This document shows, piece by piece, positions 6,762 through 12,923 of a stretch of 14,295 nucleotides of DNA. Where the stretch lies: positions 1 through 14,295 of the forward strand of contig CAJUFL010000075.1 of assembly GCA_910585605.1 (NCBI GenBank), read 5' to 3'. The notes beneath the pieces are model-generated. The model was given only the letters and a program-made list of their open reading frames with translations, had not been told where the DNA came from and searched no databases. Position 1 is the stretch's first letter. Each line of letters starts with the position of its first letter. The DNA comes from an uncultured Lachnospiraceae bacterium (GTDB lineage Bacteria > Bacillota > Clostridia > Lachnospirales > Lachnospiraceae). Made by a program: the position numbers and the translations under genes.

Positions 6762-6937
6762 ATAAAGCACCAGACTGGGCTTTAAAATCAGCAAGGGCAG
6801 TGCTAGAGGGAACAGCAGCGAATCCGATTGGAAACCGATGTTATTTCATATCGGCAGCCTATGCGAAACAGTTGGGAATTGAAAAGAATGGAATCAATGT
6901 AGGCGACAATGTATTTTATGAGAAATGTGAATGGTAA
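6761..6937 (+). pseudogene. SleB-like cell-wall hydrolase C-terminal relic
   Basis: Without any start codon, a frame of 58 codons reads NKAPDWALKSARAVLEG, then NPIGNRCYF, then INVGDNVFYEKCEW and a stop. This looks like the end of the Hydrolase_2 (SleB/CwlJ-type) domain, where an ALxG(x)nP-hGNxxYF block precedes a hGxHxFY ending. The catalytic N-terminal part is absent. It abuts the M23 relic in a different frame, so a deletion joined two hydrolase pieces. Confidence 0.5.
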
Positions 6938-6968
6938 GCAGATTGTTATAGAAAAAGAAAAGCAGATT

Positions 6969-6977
6969 TGGTATAAT
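6969..6977 (+). promoter_or_regulatory. Extended -10 promoter of the TA2 toxin mRNA
   Basis: TG, one base, then TATAAT form an extended -10. A TTGTTA at 6943-6948 is too far away (23-bp spacer) to be a normal -35, so the extended -10 probably carries the promoter. The predicted start is near 6984. Confidence 0.6.
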
Positions 6978-7011
6978 AGATTTTAAGAGTAATCGTGTAC
7001 AAGGTGGATAG

Positions 7012-7039
7012 CTTCCCCAACTTTACTAAAGAGGGGAGG
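7012..7039 (+). promoter_or_regulatory. Leader hairpin that hides the TA2 ribosome site
   Basis: CTTCCCC (7012-7018) can pair over seven positions with GGGGAGG (7033-7039), the Shine-Dalgarno of the toxin, around a 14-nt loop. Sequestered ribosome sites are typical of type I toxin messages, which limit translation until the RNA is opened or processed. Confidence 0.65.
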
Positions 7040-7047
7040 TGGTGCCA

Positions 7048-7164
7048 ATGACAACATTTGAAATAATATCAATCATAATATCAATATTTTCGTTATTGAT
7101 TGCGTTTGGAATGTTAATCATAGCACTGCTTGCCTACATAGATAGGAAAAACAAGCGAAAATAA
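7048..7164 (+). CDS. Putative holin-like type I toxin (TA2)
   Basis: This 38-residue protein has the layout of the putative holin-like toxin family (Hol_Tox, related to Fst/TxpA-type toxins). A short polar N-terminus MTTFEI is followed by one long membrane helix (about residues 6-30, with FGMLIIALL) and the charged end AYIDRKNKRK. The GAGGGGAGG ribosome site lies 8-9 bases before the ATG and is buried in a leader hairpin. Family members are membrane-active when overproduced and are kept silent by an antisense RNA. That RNA is predicted here just downstream. The intact gene sits between broken ICE genes, which fits a selfish stability module. Confidence 0.85.
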   Translation: MTTFEIISIIISIFSLLIAFGMLIIALLAYIDRKNKRK

Positions 7165-7251
7165 AAATACCTACCTTGTTACTTAGCCGGTACTGGTAGG
7201 TATTTTTACTTACAATGAGGCTAACCACTTTGTGGGCGGTTGCTCTTTTAT
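7159..7251 (-). ncRNA. Predicted antisense antitoxin RNA of TA2
   Basis: A minus-strand promoter at 7258-7286 would start an RNA near 7251. It would run toward the toxin gene and end at the shared hairpin plus TTTTTATTTT, about 90 nt in all. Its first part folds over 7217-7245 (GGTT/AACC pairing). Its 3' part is fully complementary to the 3' end of the toxin message, as in the convergent RNAI/RNAII design of Fst-type systems. Not proven by sequence alone, but promoter, hairpin and terminator all fall where expected. Confidence 0.7.
7165..7207. terminator. Shared bidirectional terminator of TA2
   Basis: An 11-bp stem (AAATACCTACC / GGTAGGTATTT) encloses a 19-nt loop. T-runs follow on both strands, so it can end both the toxin mRNA and the antisense RNA. 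The loop is a natural place for the two RNAs to begin pairing. Confidence 0.85.
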
Positions 7252-7257
7252 ATGCTT

Positions 7258-7286
7258 ATTATAGCATTCCGTAATCAGAAAATCAA
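7258..7286 (-). promoter_or_regulatory. Promoter of the TA2 antisense RNA
   Basis: On the minus strand, TTGATT (7281-7286), a 17-bp spacer and TATAAT (7258-7263) face the toxin gene. The -10 is a perfect consensus and the spacing is ideal, stronger than the toxin promoter, as expected when antitoxin RNA must be in excess. Confidence 0.7.
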
Positions 7287-7322
7287 TCAGGAATTAGAAA
7301 CATAAATACACAAAAAATTCAT

Positions 7323-7347
7323 GCTTCGGATTATCCGGAGCTTTTTT
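7323..7347 (+). terminator. Terminator or attenuator just before the winged-helix gene
   Basis: GCTTCGG pairs with CCGGAGC (one T-G pair) around ATTAT and is followed by six T. It ends only four bases before the AAGGAG ribosome site of the next gene, so read-through would be needed unless a promoter lies within the T-rich end. Confidence 0.65.
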
Positions 7348-7364
7348 GATAAGGAGACATAATT

Positions 7365-7976
7365 ATGCAGAAATTTGAAACAAAATATGATTTATTGAAT
7401 GCAGCACACAGGGATAGTGAATTAAAGAAAGGATGCATCCTGCTTTTACAGTGCTTGATACATAGATCAGATAAGGAACGTTGTTTTCCGGCAGTAGAAA
7501 CGATAGCAAAAGCATTAAACGTATGCAAGCGTACTGTCCAGTATAATATGCGTAAATTGGAAAACGCCGGTTATATTATCCGGAAAGACCGCTGGTACAA
7601 CCACCAGCAGCTGACTAACCAGTATGTATTTAATCTGGGTATCACAGAGGATGTTCTAGGACAGATCCGGTACACCGATGATGAAAAAGAACAGATTAGA
7701 CAGATTTCTTTCTATATCCCTAATGATGATATTTATATGAAAAATGGAATGAACCAGGATAAAAATGTTCCGGAAAAAATGAATAAAGCGGCCGAGATTA
7801 TGAAAGCTTACGATATGGAGTTATCCGGAAGAGAAAAGCTGCTGTTGATTTATCTTATCCACAGGGCAGATAAGAAAGGCATAGCGTATGATATTCCGGA
7901 AACTTCTTTTTTCTTTGTTTGCGTGTTCACGATGGAGTTCTACTATTTTACCCATAATAAAATCCTGATCTTCTAA
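7365..7976 (+). CDS. Winged-helix DNA-binding protein, 3'-truncated
   Basis: The ATG follows AAGGAG by eight bases. Residues 10-75 form a winged-helix domain of the HTH_36 kind found in ICE and plasmid replication or regulatory proteins: CFPAVETIAKALNVCKRTV, then MRKLENAGYIIRKDR. A second, similar unit starts near residue 150 (LSGREKLLLIYLIHRADKKG) but breaks off after DIPE at about position 7901. The last 25 codons (SFFFVCVF onward) are the antisense of the neighbouring XRE gene and do not look like protein. The gene probably lost its C-terminal domain in a rearrangement. Confidence 0.7.
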   Translation: MQKFETKYDLLNAAHRDSELKKGCILLLQCLIHRSDKERCFPAVETIAKALNVCKRTVQYNMRKLENAGYIIRKDRWYNHQQLTNQYVFNLGITEDVLGQIRYTDDEKEQIRQISFYIPNDDIYMKNGMNQDKNVPEKMNKAAEIMKAYDMELSGREKLLLIYLIHRADKKGIAYDIPETSFFFVCVFTMEFYYFTHNKILIF

Positions 7977-8243
7977 AGCGAGTCGGCTATAGTATTCAAT
8001 TAATCTATTGTATTTAGCACTTGCCAGTTCGGATTGGGTTACCTTTTTGGCATTTGTACGTTCTGCAATATAATCCAGAGAAACACCATAAATATCAGCC
8101 AACTGAATTAAAATATCAATAGGTGGGGTTCGTAAACCAGATTCATATTTTTGATATTGAGATTGAGACATATTTAATTTTTGTCCAATTTCTACTTGTG
8201 TTAAATCGGAATCTTCGCGTAAATTTCTTATTCTTTTTAGCAT
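7821..8243 (-). CDS. XRE-family repressor, copy 3, with read-through tail
   Basis: Residues 1-62 are a standard Cro/CI-type HTH: LTQVEIGQKLNMSQSQYQKYESG, then PPIDILIQLADIYGVSLDYI. An alpha-helical tail follows to about Lys112-Arg113. The remaining 27 residues (SFRNIIRY onward) are the antisense of the winged-helix gene, so the natural stop was probably lost at the junction near 7901-7905. It is not close to the other two XRE proteins. The AGGTGAT ribosome site precedes the ATG. A TTGTAA-N16-TATGAT promoter overlaps a palindrome, suggesting autoregulation. As the repressor next to the recombinase it is the likely switch of the element, by analogy with other ICEs. Confidence 0.8.
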   Translation of the reverse strand: MLKRIRNLREDSDLTQVEIGQKLNMSQSQYQKYESGLRTPPIDILIQLADIYGVSLDYIAERTNAKKVTQSELASAKYNRLIEYYSRLALEDQDFIMGKIVELHREHANKEKRSFRNIIRYAFLICPVDKINQQQLFSSG

Positions 8244-8263
8244 AATATCACCTAGTTCATTTT

Positions 8264-8291
8264 ATCATATATAATTTGTAATACCTTACAA
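8264..8291 (-). promoter_or_regulatory. Promoter of XRE copy 3
   Basis: On the minus strand, TTGTAA (8286-8291), 16 bp and TATGAT (8264-8269). The -35 lies inside the right arm of the TTTGTAA / TTACAAA inverted repeat. Confidence 0.5.
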
Positions 8292-8349
8292 ATAATATCG
8301 ATCGGTATTATTATATTGCCAAAAGCATAATACAAGTATATGTATTATG
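8275..8349. promoter_or_regulatory. Cluster of three palindromes, candidate operators
   Basis: Three inverted repeats stand in a row. The first is TTTGTAA-TACC-TTACAAA (8275-8292). The second is a 22-bp near-palindrome centred on CGATCG (8291-8312). The third is CATAATACA-N6-TGTATTATG (8326-8349). The last two share ATAATA-type arms. They lie between the divergent XRE gene and the recombinase side, as operators of a repressor-controlled switch would. Confidence 0.5.
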
Positions 8350-8390
8350 TGAATAAGCGTGTACTTTGACAACTGAATAATATGATACAG

Positions 8391-8575
8391 CTGCGGTTTT
8401 GCCATGATCTAGCATAAGCTATGAGCGAAAATAACGCACCTGCCTGAGCGTTGGCTCCAGACGGACGCACCGCCTACCGATAGGGAAAAGGAAACAATGT
8501 GGCACCCGGGCACGAAGGCACCGGGAGAGATCAAGAACTGGGAGAGCAGAAATGCTGGCTGTGGATTATATTTTA
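8391..8575 (+). ncRNA. Candidate structured noncoding RNA upstream of the recombinase
   Basis: This stretch is plainly more GC-rich than its surroundings, has no reading frame that looks like protein, and is full of short helices. Examples are TAGC-ATAA-GCTA, CCTA-CCGA-TAGG, CCCGG...CCGGG around GCACGAAGGCA, and AGCA-GAAA-TGCT closed by a GNRA-type tetraloop. A hairpin with U-tract follows at 8581-8628. A TTGACA (8366-8371) and a TATGAT (8381-8386) lie upstream but are only 9 bp apart, so the promoter is unclear. I do not recognise it as a known riboswitch, intron or tracr-like RNA. A leader controlling the recombinase operon is possible. Confidence 0.45.
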
Positions 8576-8580
8576 ATTTG

Positions 8581-8628
8581 AAACAGATACAAAAGTAATT
8601 AGGATAGTAATTGTTTTTGTATCTGTTT
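8581..8628 (+). terminator. Long hairpin after the candidate RNA
   Basis: A perfect 14-bp stem (AAACAGATACAAAA / TTTTGTATCTGTTT) encloses a 20-nt loop. The U-rich strand is part of the stem. It could end transcription ahead of the small peptide and recombinase, or act as a conditional attenuator. Confidence 0.6.
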
Positions 8629-8701
8629 TAGCATGATAGCAACAAGCATATTGGATAAGCTGCTATGCATAAAGATGACTAAAGACGGGAGGATGCTGCA
8701 T

Positions 8702-8824
8702 ATGAATGAAGTGATAACCTATACCATTGAGCGGGAATTTTTAAATAAAGTGACAACAGAGGATTTGATAAGGAATATTATACGGCTGCATCAGGAAGAA
8801 TCACCTGATAAGGCAGTTTCGTGA
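8702..8824 (+). CDS. 40-residue peptide upstream of the recombinase
   Basis: The start at 8702 is chosen because GGGAGG (8687-8692) is nine bases away. The in-frame ATG at 8693 lies directly against that site, and another at 8633 has no ribosome site. The peptide begins MNEVITYTIEREFLNKVTT and is charged and mostly helical, with no membrane segment or cysteine. I do not recognise the family with certainty. It lies 58 bases before the recombinase and probably shares its transcript, so a helper or directionality role is possible but unproven. Confidence 0.6.
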   Translation: MNEVITYTIEREFLNKVTTEDLIRNIIRLHQEESPDKAVS

Positions 8825-8882
8825 TTGGCTGGTTTCCGGAAAATATGTTATAGTCTGACAGATACGGTAAAAGGTAAAAAGT

Positions 8883-10484
8883 ATGGGAAAAGATATTATT
8901 TTTTTTACTGCTCTTTATATCCGCTTGTCGAGAGAAGATGGTGATAAGGAGGAAAGTGACAGCGTTAGCAATCAAAGAAAACTTTTGACAGAGTATATTG
9001 AAAATAAGCAGGAATTTATTTTGAAGGGTGTCTATATCGATGACGGTTATTCAGGGACTAATTTTGAACGGCCGGAGTTTAAAAGAATGATACGGGATAT
9101 TGAAGAAAGAGAAATAAACTGTGTCATCGTAAAAGACTTATCCAGGTTTGGCAGGGATTATATAGACACCGGAAGATATTTAGAGAGAATCTTTCCTGAT
9201 ATAGGAGTACGTTTCATCTCCATATCAGATGGGATTGACAGCTTAAAACAGGTGTATGATCTGATGCTGCCAATCAAAAATATATTTAATGAACAATATG
9301 CAAGAGATATTTCTAAAAAGATTCAGGCCACCGTAAAGATGAAACAGCATGCCGGTGAATTCATAGGAGCATTCGCAAGCTACGGTTACAAAAAATCCCC
9401 CTCAGATAAAAATAAGCTGGTAATTGATGAATATCCTGCCAGCGTTATAAAGAGAATTTTTGATATGTATATTTCAGGTATCGGAAAACAGAAGATTGCA
9501 AGGATACTGACAGAAGAAGGGATTCTATGTCCTTCTGCATATAAACGGCTAAATGGTGAGCCATATAAAAATTGTAATTATAGAGAGAATTGTTACTGGA
9601 CATATTCAACGGTGAACAGTATCCTGCATAAAGAGATCTATACCGGCAATATGGTTCAGGGGACAAAACACCAGACAATGAGGAGTAAGCAGAACCGGGT
9701 GGCAAAGGAAGAGTGGATTGTGGTTTCTAAGACGCATGAGCCGATTATCAGCCGGGAAACATGGGAGAAGGCACAAAGTATGTTAAACCGCCGGACAAGA
9801 CAACTGGATCTGGTTACAAATCAGAATATCTTTGCAGGTTTTATAAGATGCGGGGACTGCGATGCTGCAATGGCTAAGGTTTCATGGAAAAGGGCAGATA
9901 GTACACGGTCAGAGTCTTTTTACTGTGGTACCTATAAGCGTTATGGAAATAAGTATTGTACTCCGCATACAATGCCGCTGAAGGTACTGGAGCAGATTGT
10001 ATTAAAGGATCTCAATAAGATTATCAATGGTATCAATGATTTAGATAAGTTAATGAAGGAGAATGAGGCAGTATCTGAAAAAAATGCATCCTCACAGCTG
10101 CAAAAGCAGATTGACAGGCTGAATACAGAGCTGGAAAAGACCAGAAAATGGAAACAGTCCCTTTATGAAGACTATAAAGAGGAATTATTGTCAAAAGAGG
10201 AATATGCAGCCTACCGGCAGGACTATACCGAGAAAGAACTTTTGCTGGAAAAACAGATACATGCCCTGCAAATGTCGCAGGATGAGGAAGAACATCATGC
10301 ACTGGAATCCTCCTGGGTAACCAGGCTGCGGGAGCTTAAGGAAGTAAAAACGCTTGACCGCAGTATTATTGTAGAAATGATAGATAGGATAATAATCTAT
10401 AATGACCGGCGAATCCGCATTATTTATAATTTTTCTGATGAATTGGAAGAATTATTTGATAGATGCCTGCATATTCGCAACTGA
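8883..10484 (+). CDS. Large serine recombinase (site-specific integrase of the element)
   Basis: This 533-residue protein has the full architecture of TndX/TnpX-like integrases. The resolvase catalytic domain (1-155) holds Ser16 in YIRLSRED, the IDDGYSGTNFERPEF block and the LSRFGRD motif (Arg88, Arg91). The Recombinase domain (about 165-300) includes the ILHKEIYTGNMVQG segment. A zinc ribbon (Cys323, Cys326, Cys348, Cys359) follows. A C-terminal coiled coil (about 395-445) precedes the end strand IIIYNDRRIRIIY. It makes 2-bp staggered cuts through a Ser-DNA link and recombines attP with attB. The ribosome site (AAGG) is weak. The gene is intact, and its stop lies directly at the predicted chromosomal junction, the usual place for an integrase gene at an element end. 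Confidence 0.92.
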   Translation: MGKDIIFFTALYIRLSREDGDKEESDSVSNQRKLLTEYIENKQEFILKGVYIDDGYSGTNFERPEFKRMIRDIEEREINCVIVKDLSRFGRDYIDTGRYLERIFPDIGVRFISISDGIDSLKQVYDLMLPIKNIFNEQYARDISKKIQATVKMKQHAGEFIGAFASYGYKKSPSDKNKLVIDEYPASVIKRIFDMYISGIGKQKIARILTEEGILCPSAYKRLNGEPYKNCNYRENCYWTYSTVNSILHKEIYTGNMVQGTKHQTMRSKQNRVAKEEWIVVSKTHEPIISRETWEKAQSMLNRRTRQLDLVTNQNIFAGFIRCGDCDAAMAKVSWKRADSTRSESFYCGTYKRYGNKYCTPHTMPLKVLEQIVLKDLNKIINGINDLDKLMKENEAVSEKNASSQLQKQIDRLNTELEKTRKWKQSLYEDYKEELLSKEEYAAYRQDYTEKELLLEKQIHALQMSQDEEEHHALESSWVTRLRELKEVKTLDRSIIVEMIDRIIIYNDRRIRIIYNFSDELEELFDRCLHIRN

Positions 10485-10492
10485 TACGCAGG
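10476..10492. other. Predicted element-chromosome junction (att site)
   Basis: The recombinase stop TGA (10482-10484) is followed at once by TAC GCA GGG CAT GGA GGA. All but the first codon fit the zinc-binding AGHGG of an amidase that normally reads DAGHGG. So the change from element to target gene falls within a few bases of 10485. The exact 2-bp crossover core cannot be told without the empty site or the other end. Confidence 0.6.
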
Positions 10493-11222
10493 GCATGGAG
10501 GATATGACAACGGTGCTTCTTATAATGGAAGAAAAGAAAAAGATGATAATTTGAGATTGGCACTGGCTGTAGGAGAAAAACTGGAACAAGATGGATTCCC
10601 GGTTATTTACACAAGAACCACAGATGTTTATCAGCGTCCAATTGAAAAGGCAAGGATTGCAAATGACAGTGGAGGAGATTACTTTGTTTCTTTTCACCGT
10701 AATTCCAGTCCTAATCCAAATACTTATAGTGGAGTGCAGACATTGGTATATAACGATTCAGGAGTGCCTGCCAGTATGGCACGCAATGTAAATGAGGAGC
10801 TGGTAAAGGTCGGTTTTAATGATCTTGGTGTACCTGTAAGACCGGATTTGGTAGTACTTAGAAGAACAAAGATGCCAGCAATTTTGATTGAAGCAGGATT
10901 TATCAATACAGAGGCAGATAATCAGCTTTTTGATTCTAATTTTAATGAAATGGCAGATGCGATTGCAGCAGGAATCGAGAAAACTGTCGGAACAGGCAGT
11001 TCAACAAAAACATTCGGTGTACAGGTCGGTCTGTTCCGCAGATATGAAAATGCACAATACCTGTTAAATGAGTTACTGAACCAAGGGTATAATGCGCAAA
11101 TCAGAGAGTGGAATCAGTATTATGCAGTTATTGTAGGTCAGGAAGAGAGTCTGGAGGATGCCAGAGCACTGGAGCGTCAGCTGCAAAATCAGGGTTACGA
11201 TACATTGATCGTCAATATATAA
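10485..11222 (+). pseudogene. N-acetylmuramoyl-L-alanine amidase with SPOR domain, 5' end removed by insertion
   Basis: Read from 10485, in the same frame as the recombinase and separated only by its stop, the remnant starts at the first zinc ligand. His4 (AGHGGYDNGA), Glu18, His71 (FVSFHRNS) and the catalytic Glu136 (ILIEAGFIN) of the Amidase_3 fold are all kept. A C-terminal SPOR domain (about 170-245) binds denuded glycan strands. Missing are the start codon, signal peptide and first beta strand. An in-frame TTG at 10551 has no ribosome site and would lose two ligands. Such enzymes cut the glycan-peptide bond in cell division or sporulation. The rest of the gene shows no decay, which suggests a recent or reversible insertion. 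Confidence 0.85.
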
Positions 11223-11418
11223 TTTAGGGGATTTTGAGGGAAACTTAAATTATATTTTTAATTAGGCGGTTTCAGGTTTTCTAAAAATGTAAGAGTTTTT
11301 CACATTTACACTGCCGATGGAATGATTTTCTGATTGTAGAAGGTTATCATAAGTGTATAAAAGAGGAATTGCCATATCATACCCTATGGATACAAGTGGT
11401 TAGTTTTCAGGGTGATTT

Positions 11419-11457
11419 AAAAATCCGCTCATCAGGTTAAAACTTGAGCGGATTTTT
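11419..11457. terminator. Bidirectional intrinsic terminator
   Basis: A perfect 13-bp stem (AAAAATCCGCTCA / TGAGCGGATTTTT) with a 13-nt loop has an A-tract on one side and a T-tract on the other. Confidence 0.85.
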
Positions 11458-11708
11458 GTATATCATATTGACACTCTGATCATCATAGAAACTGCTCTGC
11501 TTTTTCTATTAAGATTGTCCGTTGAAATGGAAGTATCAATGTCTAAATCAGTGTTTTTTATGGGTTTGCTGTATTTATAAGCAGGATGCTGTCTGATCTG
11601 ATATGCCTGCTGATATCATTTTGAAACGGATATTGTCTTAATTGTTCTTTTTCTTTAAAATTTCTTAAGAATTTTTTGTAAAATGGGGATAGCATTCTTA
11701 TTTCATTG

Positions 11709-11717
11709 TGTTATACT
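11709..11717 (+). promoter_or_regulatory. Extended -10 candidate for the deacetylase gene
   Basis: TG, one base and TATACT form an extended -10 element. No good -35 stands 17 bp upstream. It would give a leader of about 77 nt. Confidence 0.4.
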
Positions 11718-11800
11718 TAGATATGAACTTGGTTTACATAATGAACCATAAGCATAAGCACAGTATTGATGATAAATAGCACGAAAAGGAATGTGACAAC

Positions 11801-12742
11801 ATGAATTTACTTATGATTAAGGAGAAAATAAAGAATATATATGATAAAATAATAGGACCTTTCTATAGAAGGACAGTATCTGATAAAAAAGTTTTGTATC
11901 CGTTTTTTATTATCGTGGCAAGTTTGTTTTGCATTATGCTGGCAGAACTGTCACCTCACGGTAAAATGAGGGCATGGTATTATGAATTGACGCACAGGGA
12001 AATTATGGATAAAGGAATACAATATGCAGAAACAGAAAATAACATTAGTGCAGAAATAGGAAATTTTCTCACGTATTACCGTTATGAAAAGTTTGGAGCC
12101 AGTGATCCTGCCACAGTGGATGCAGAAGCACCGATGATTGCATTGACTTTTGACGATGGCCCTAATCCTGAATATACCAAGCGTATCTTAGATGTTTTAA
12201 ATGCAAATTACTCGCATGCTACTTTTTTTGTAGTAGGCACGAATGCAGAAAAATATCCTGATACCTTAAAGGCGATATTGTCATCAGGAAGCGAGATAGG
12301 GAATCATTCATATAATCATGCTAATCTGACAACAGTGGGTGCTGAAAAGGTTGAAACGGAGATTGGAGAGGTGAACCGTGCTGTAAAAAAAGCAACAGGG
12401 GAAAATACAACAGTAATCCGTCCACCATATGGGGCATATGATGAAAATCTGCTTAATCAATTGCAGGAACCGGTCGTTCTCTGGGATCTGGATACAGAGG
12501 ATTGGGATAGCCGTAATGCTCAGATTATAGTGGATAAAGTGCTTGCTGATGTTAAAGATGGAGATATTGTTTTAATGCACGATATTTATGAATCTACAGC
12601 TGAGGCAATGGAAATACTTGTGCCCAAATTAAAAGAACTTGGATATCAGATTGTAACAGTCAGTGAAATGGCAAAATATAAGGGTAAAGAACTGGAACTG
12701 GGTAAACCCTATGGGAAGATACAGGGATTGTCAAAGGAATAA
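11801..12742 (+). CDS. Membrane-anchored polysaccharide deacetylase (NodB/PgdA-like)
   Basis: A 313-residue protein whose ATG follows AAAAGGA by ten bases. One N-terminal membrane segment (about 32-50, after basic residues) acts as a signal anchor, placing the catalytic part outside. A short linker helix is followed by a NodB domain (about 112-285) with all five family motifs: TFDDGP with Asp118/Asp119, HSYNH with metal ligands His169/His173, RPPYG with Arg207, the LWDLDTEDW strand, and LMHD with His260/Asp261. Members remove the N-acetyl group of peptidoglycan sugars and give lysozyme resistance; the exact substrate is inferred. It appears monocistronic, with a terminator right after, and sits near a broken wall amidase, so the region is a cell-wall neighbourhood. 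Confidence 0.9.
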   Translation: MNLLMIKEKIKNIYDKIIGPFYRRTVSDKKVLYPFFIIVASLFCIMLAELSPHGKMRAWYYELTHREIMDKGIQYAETENNISAEIGNFLTYYRYEKFGASDPATVDAEAPMIALTFDDGPNPEYTKRILDVLNANYSHATFFVVGTNAEKYPDTLKAILSSGSEIGNHSYNHANLTTVGAEKVETEIGEVNRAVKKATGENTTVIRPPYGAYDENLLNQLQEPVVLWDLDTEDWDSRNAQIIVDKVLADVKDGDIVLMHDIYESTAEAMEILVPKLKELGYQIVTVSEMAKYKGKELELGKPYGKIQGLSKE

Positions 12743-12749
12743 AATAAGG

Positions 12750-12776
12750 ACGGGGCTGTGCGGGCAGCCCTGTTTT
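12750..12776 (+). terminator. Intrinsic terminator of the deacetylase gene
   Basis: GGGCTG pairs with CAGCCC, extended by three outer pairs including a G-T, around a 6-nt loop, followed by four T. Confidence 0.75.
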
Positions 12777-12811
12777 GCAGTTAAAGGAGTGTTTTTACGA
12801 AAAAGTCTAAT

Positions 12812-12840
12812 TTGCAACGATTTTTAGAGTATGGTATAAT
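12812..12840 (+). promoter_or_regulatory. Promoter of the GH13 gene
   Basis: TTGCAA (12812-12817), a 17-bp spacer and TATAAT (12835-12840) with an extended TG. The leader of about 75 nt shows no clear operator. Confidence 0.8.
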
Positions 12841-12923
12841 GAATGCAAATTTCAGATGGATTGTTCATACGTGGACAGGCATTTATATATTTTTAAATAT
12901 AGAGATAACAAGGAGGAATTATT

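Larger units (their letters stand above)
11223..11800. other. Intergenic region without a recognised gene
   Basis: The 578 bases between the amidase remnant and the deacetylase hold a strong bidirectional hairpin and, near the right end, a -10 candidate. AGCAGG / CCTGCT arms at 11580-11611 could form a leader stem. I see no protein-like frame, no RNA gene and no riboswitch that I can name. Confidence 0.6.

Noticed and set aside
8366..8386. TTGACA and TATGAT as a promoter for the candidate RNA
   Set aside because: The spacer is only 9 bp, far too short for a sigma-70-type promoter.
8421..8560. Known riboswitch (cyclic-di-GMP, glycine, cobalamin, guanidine) or group I/II intron
   Set aside because: Short matches such as GGAAACAAUG occur, but the defining conserved cores and pairing order of these classes are not present as far as I can see.
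9445..10302. Minus-strand open frames inside the recombinase gene
   Set aside because: They lack ribosome sites and family features and oppose a complete, well-conserved gene.
10551..11222. Amidase starting at TTG 10551 as a functional shorter gene
   Set aside because: There is no Shine-Dalgarno, and the start would leave out the first two zinc ligands, which are encoded in frame just upstream.
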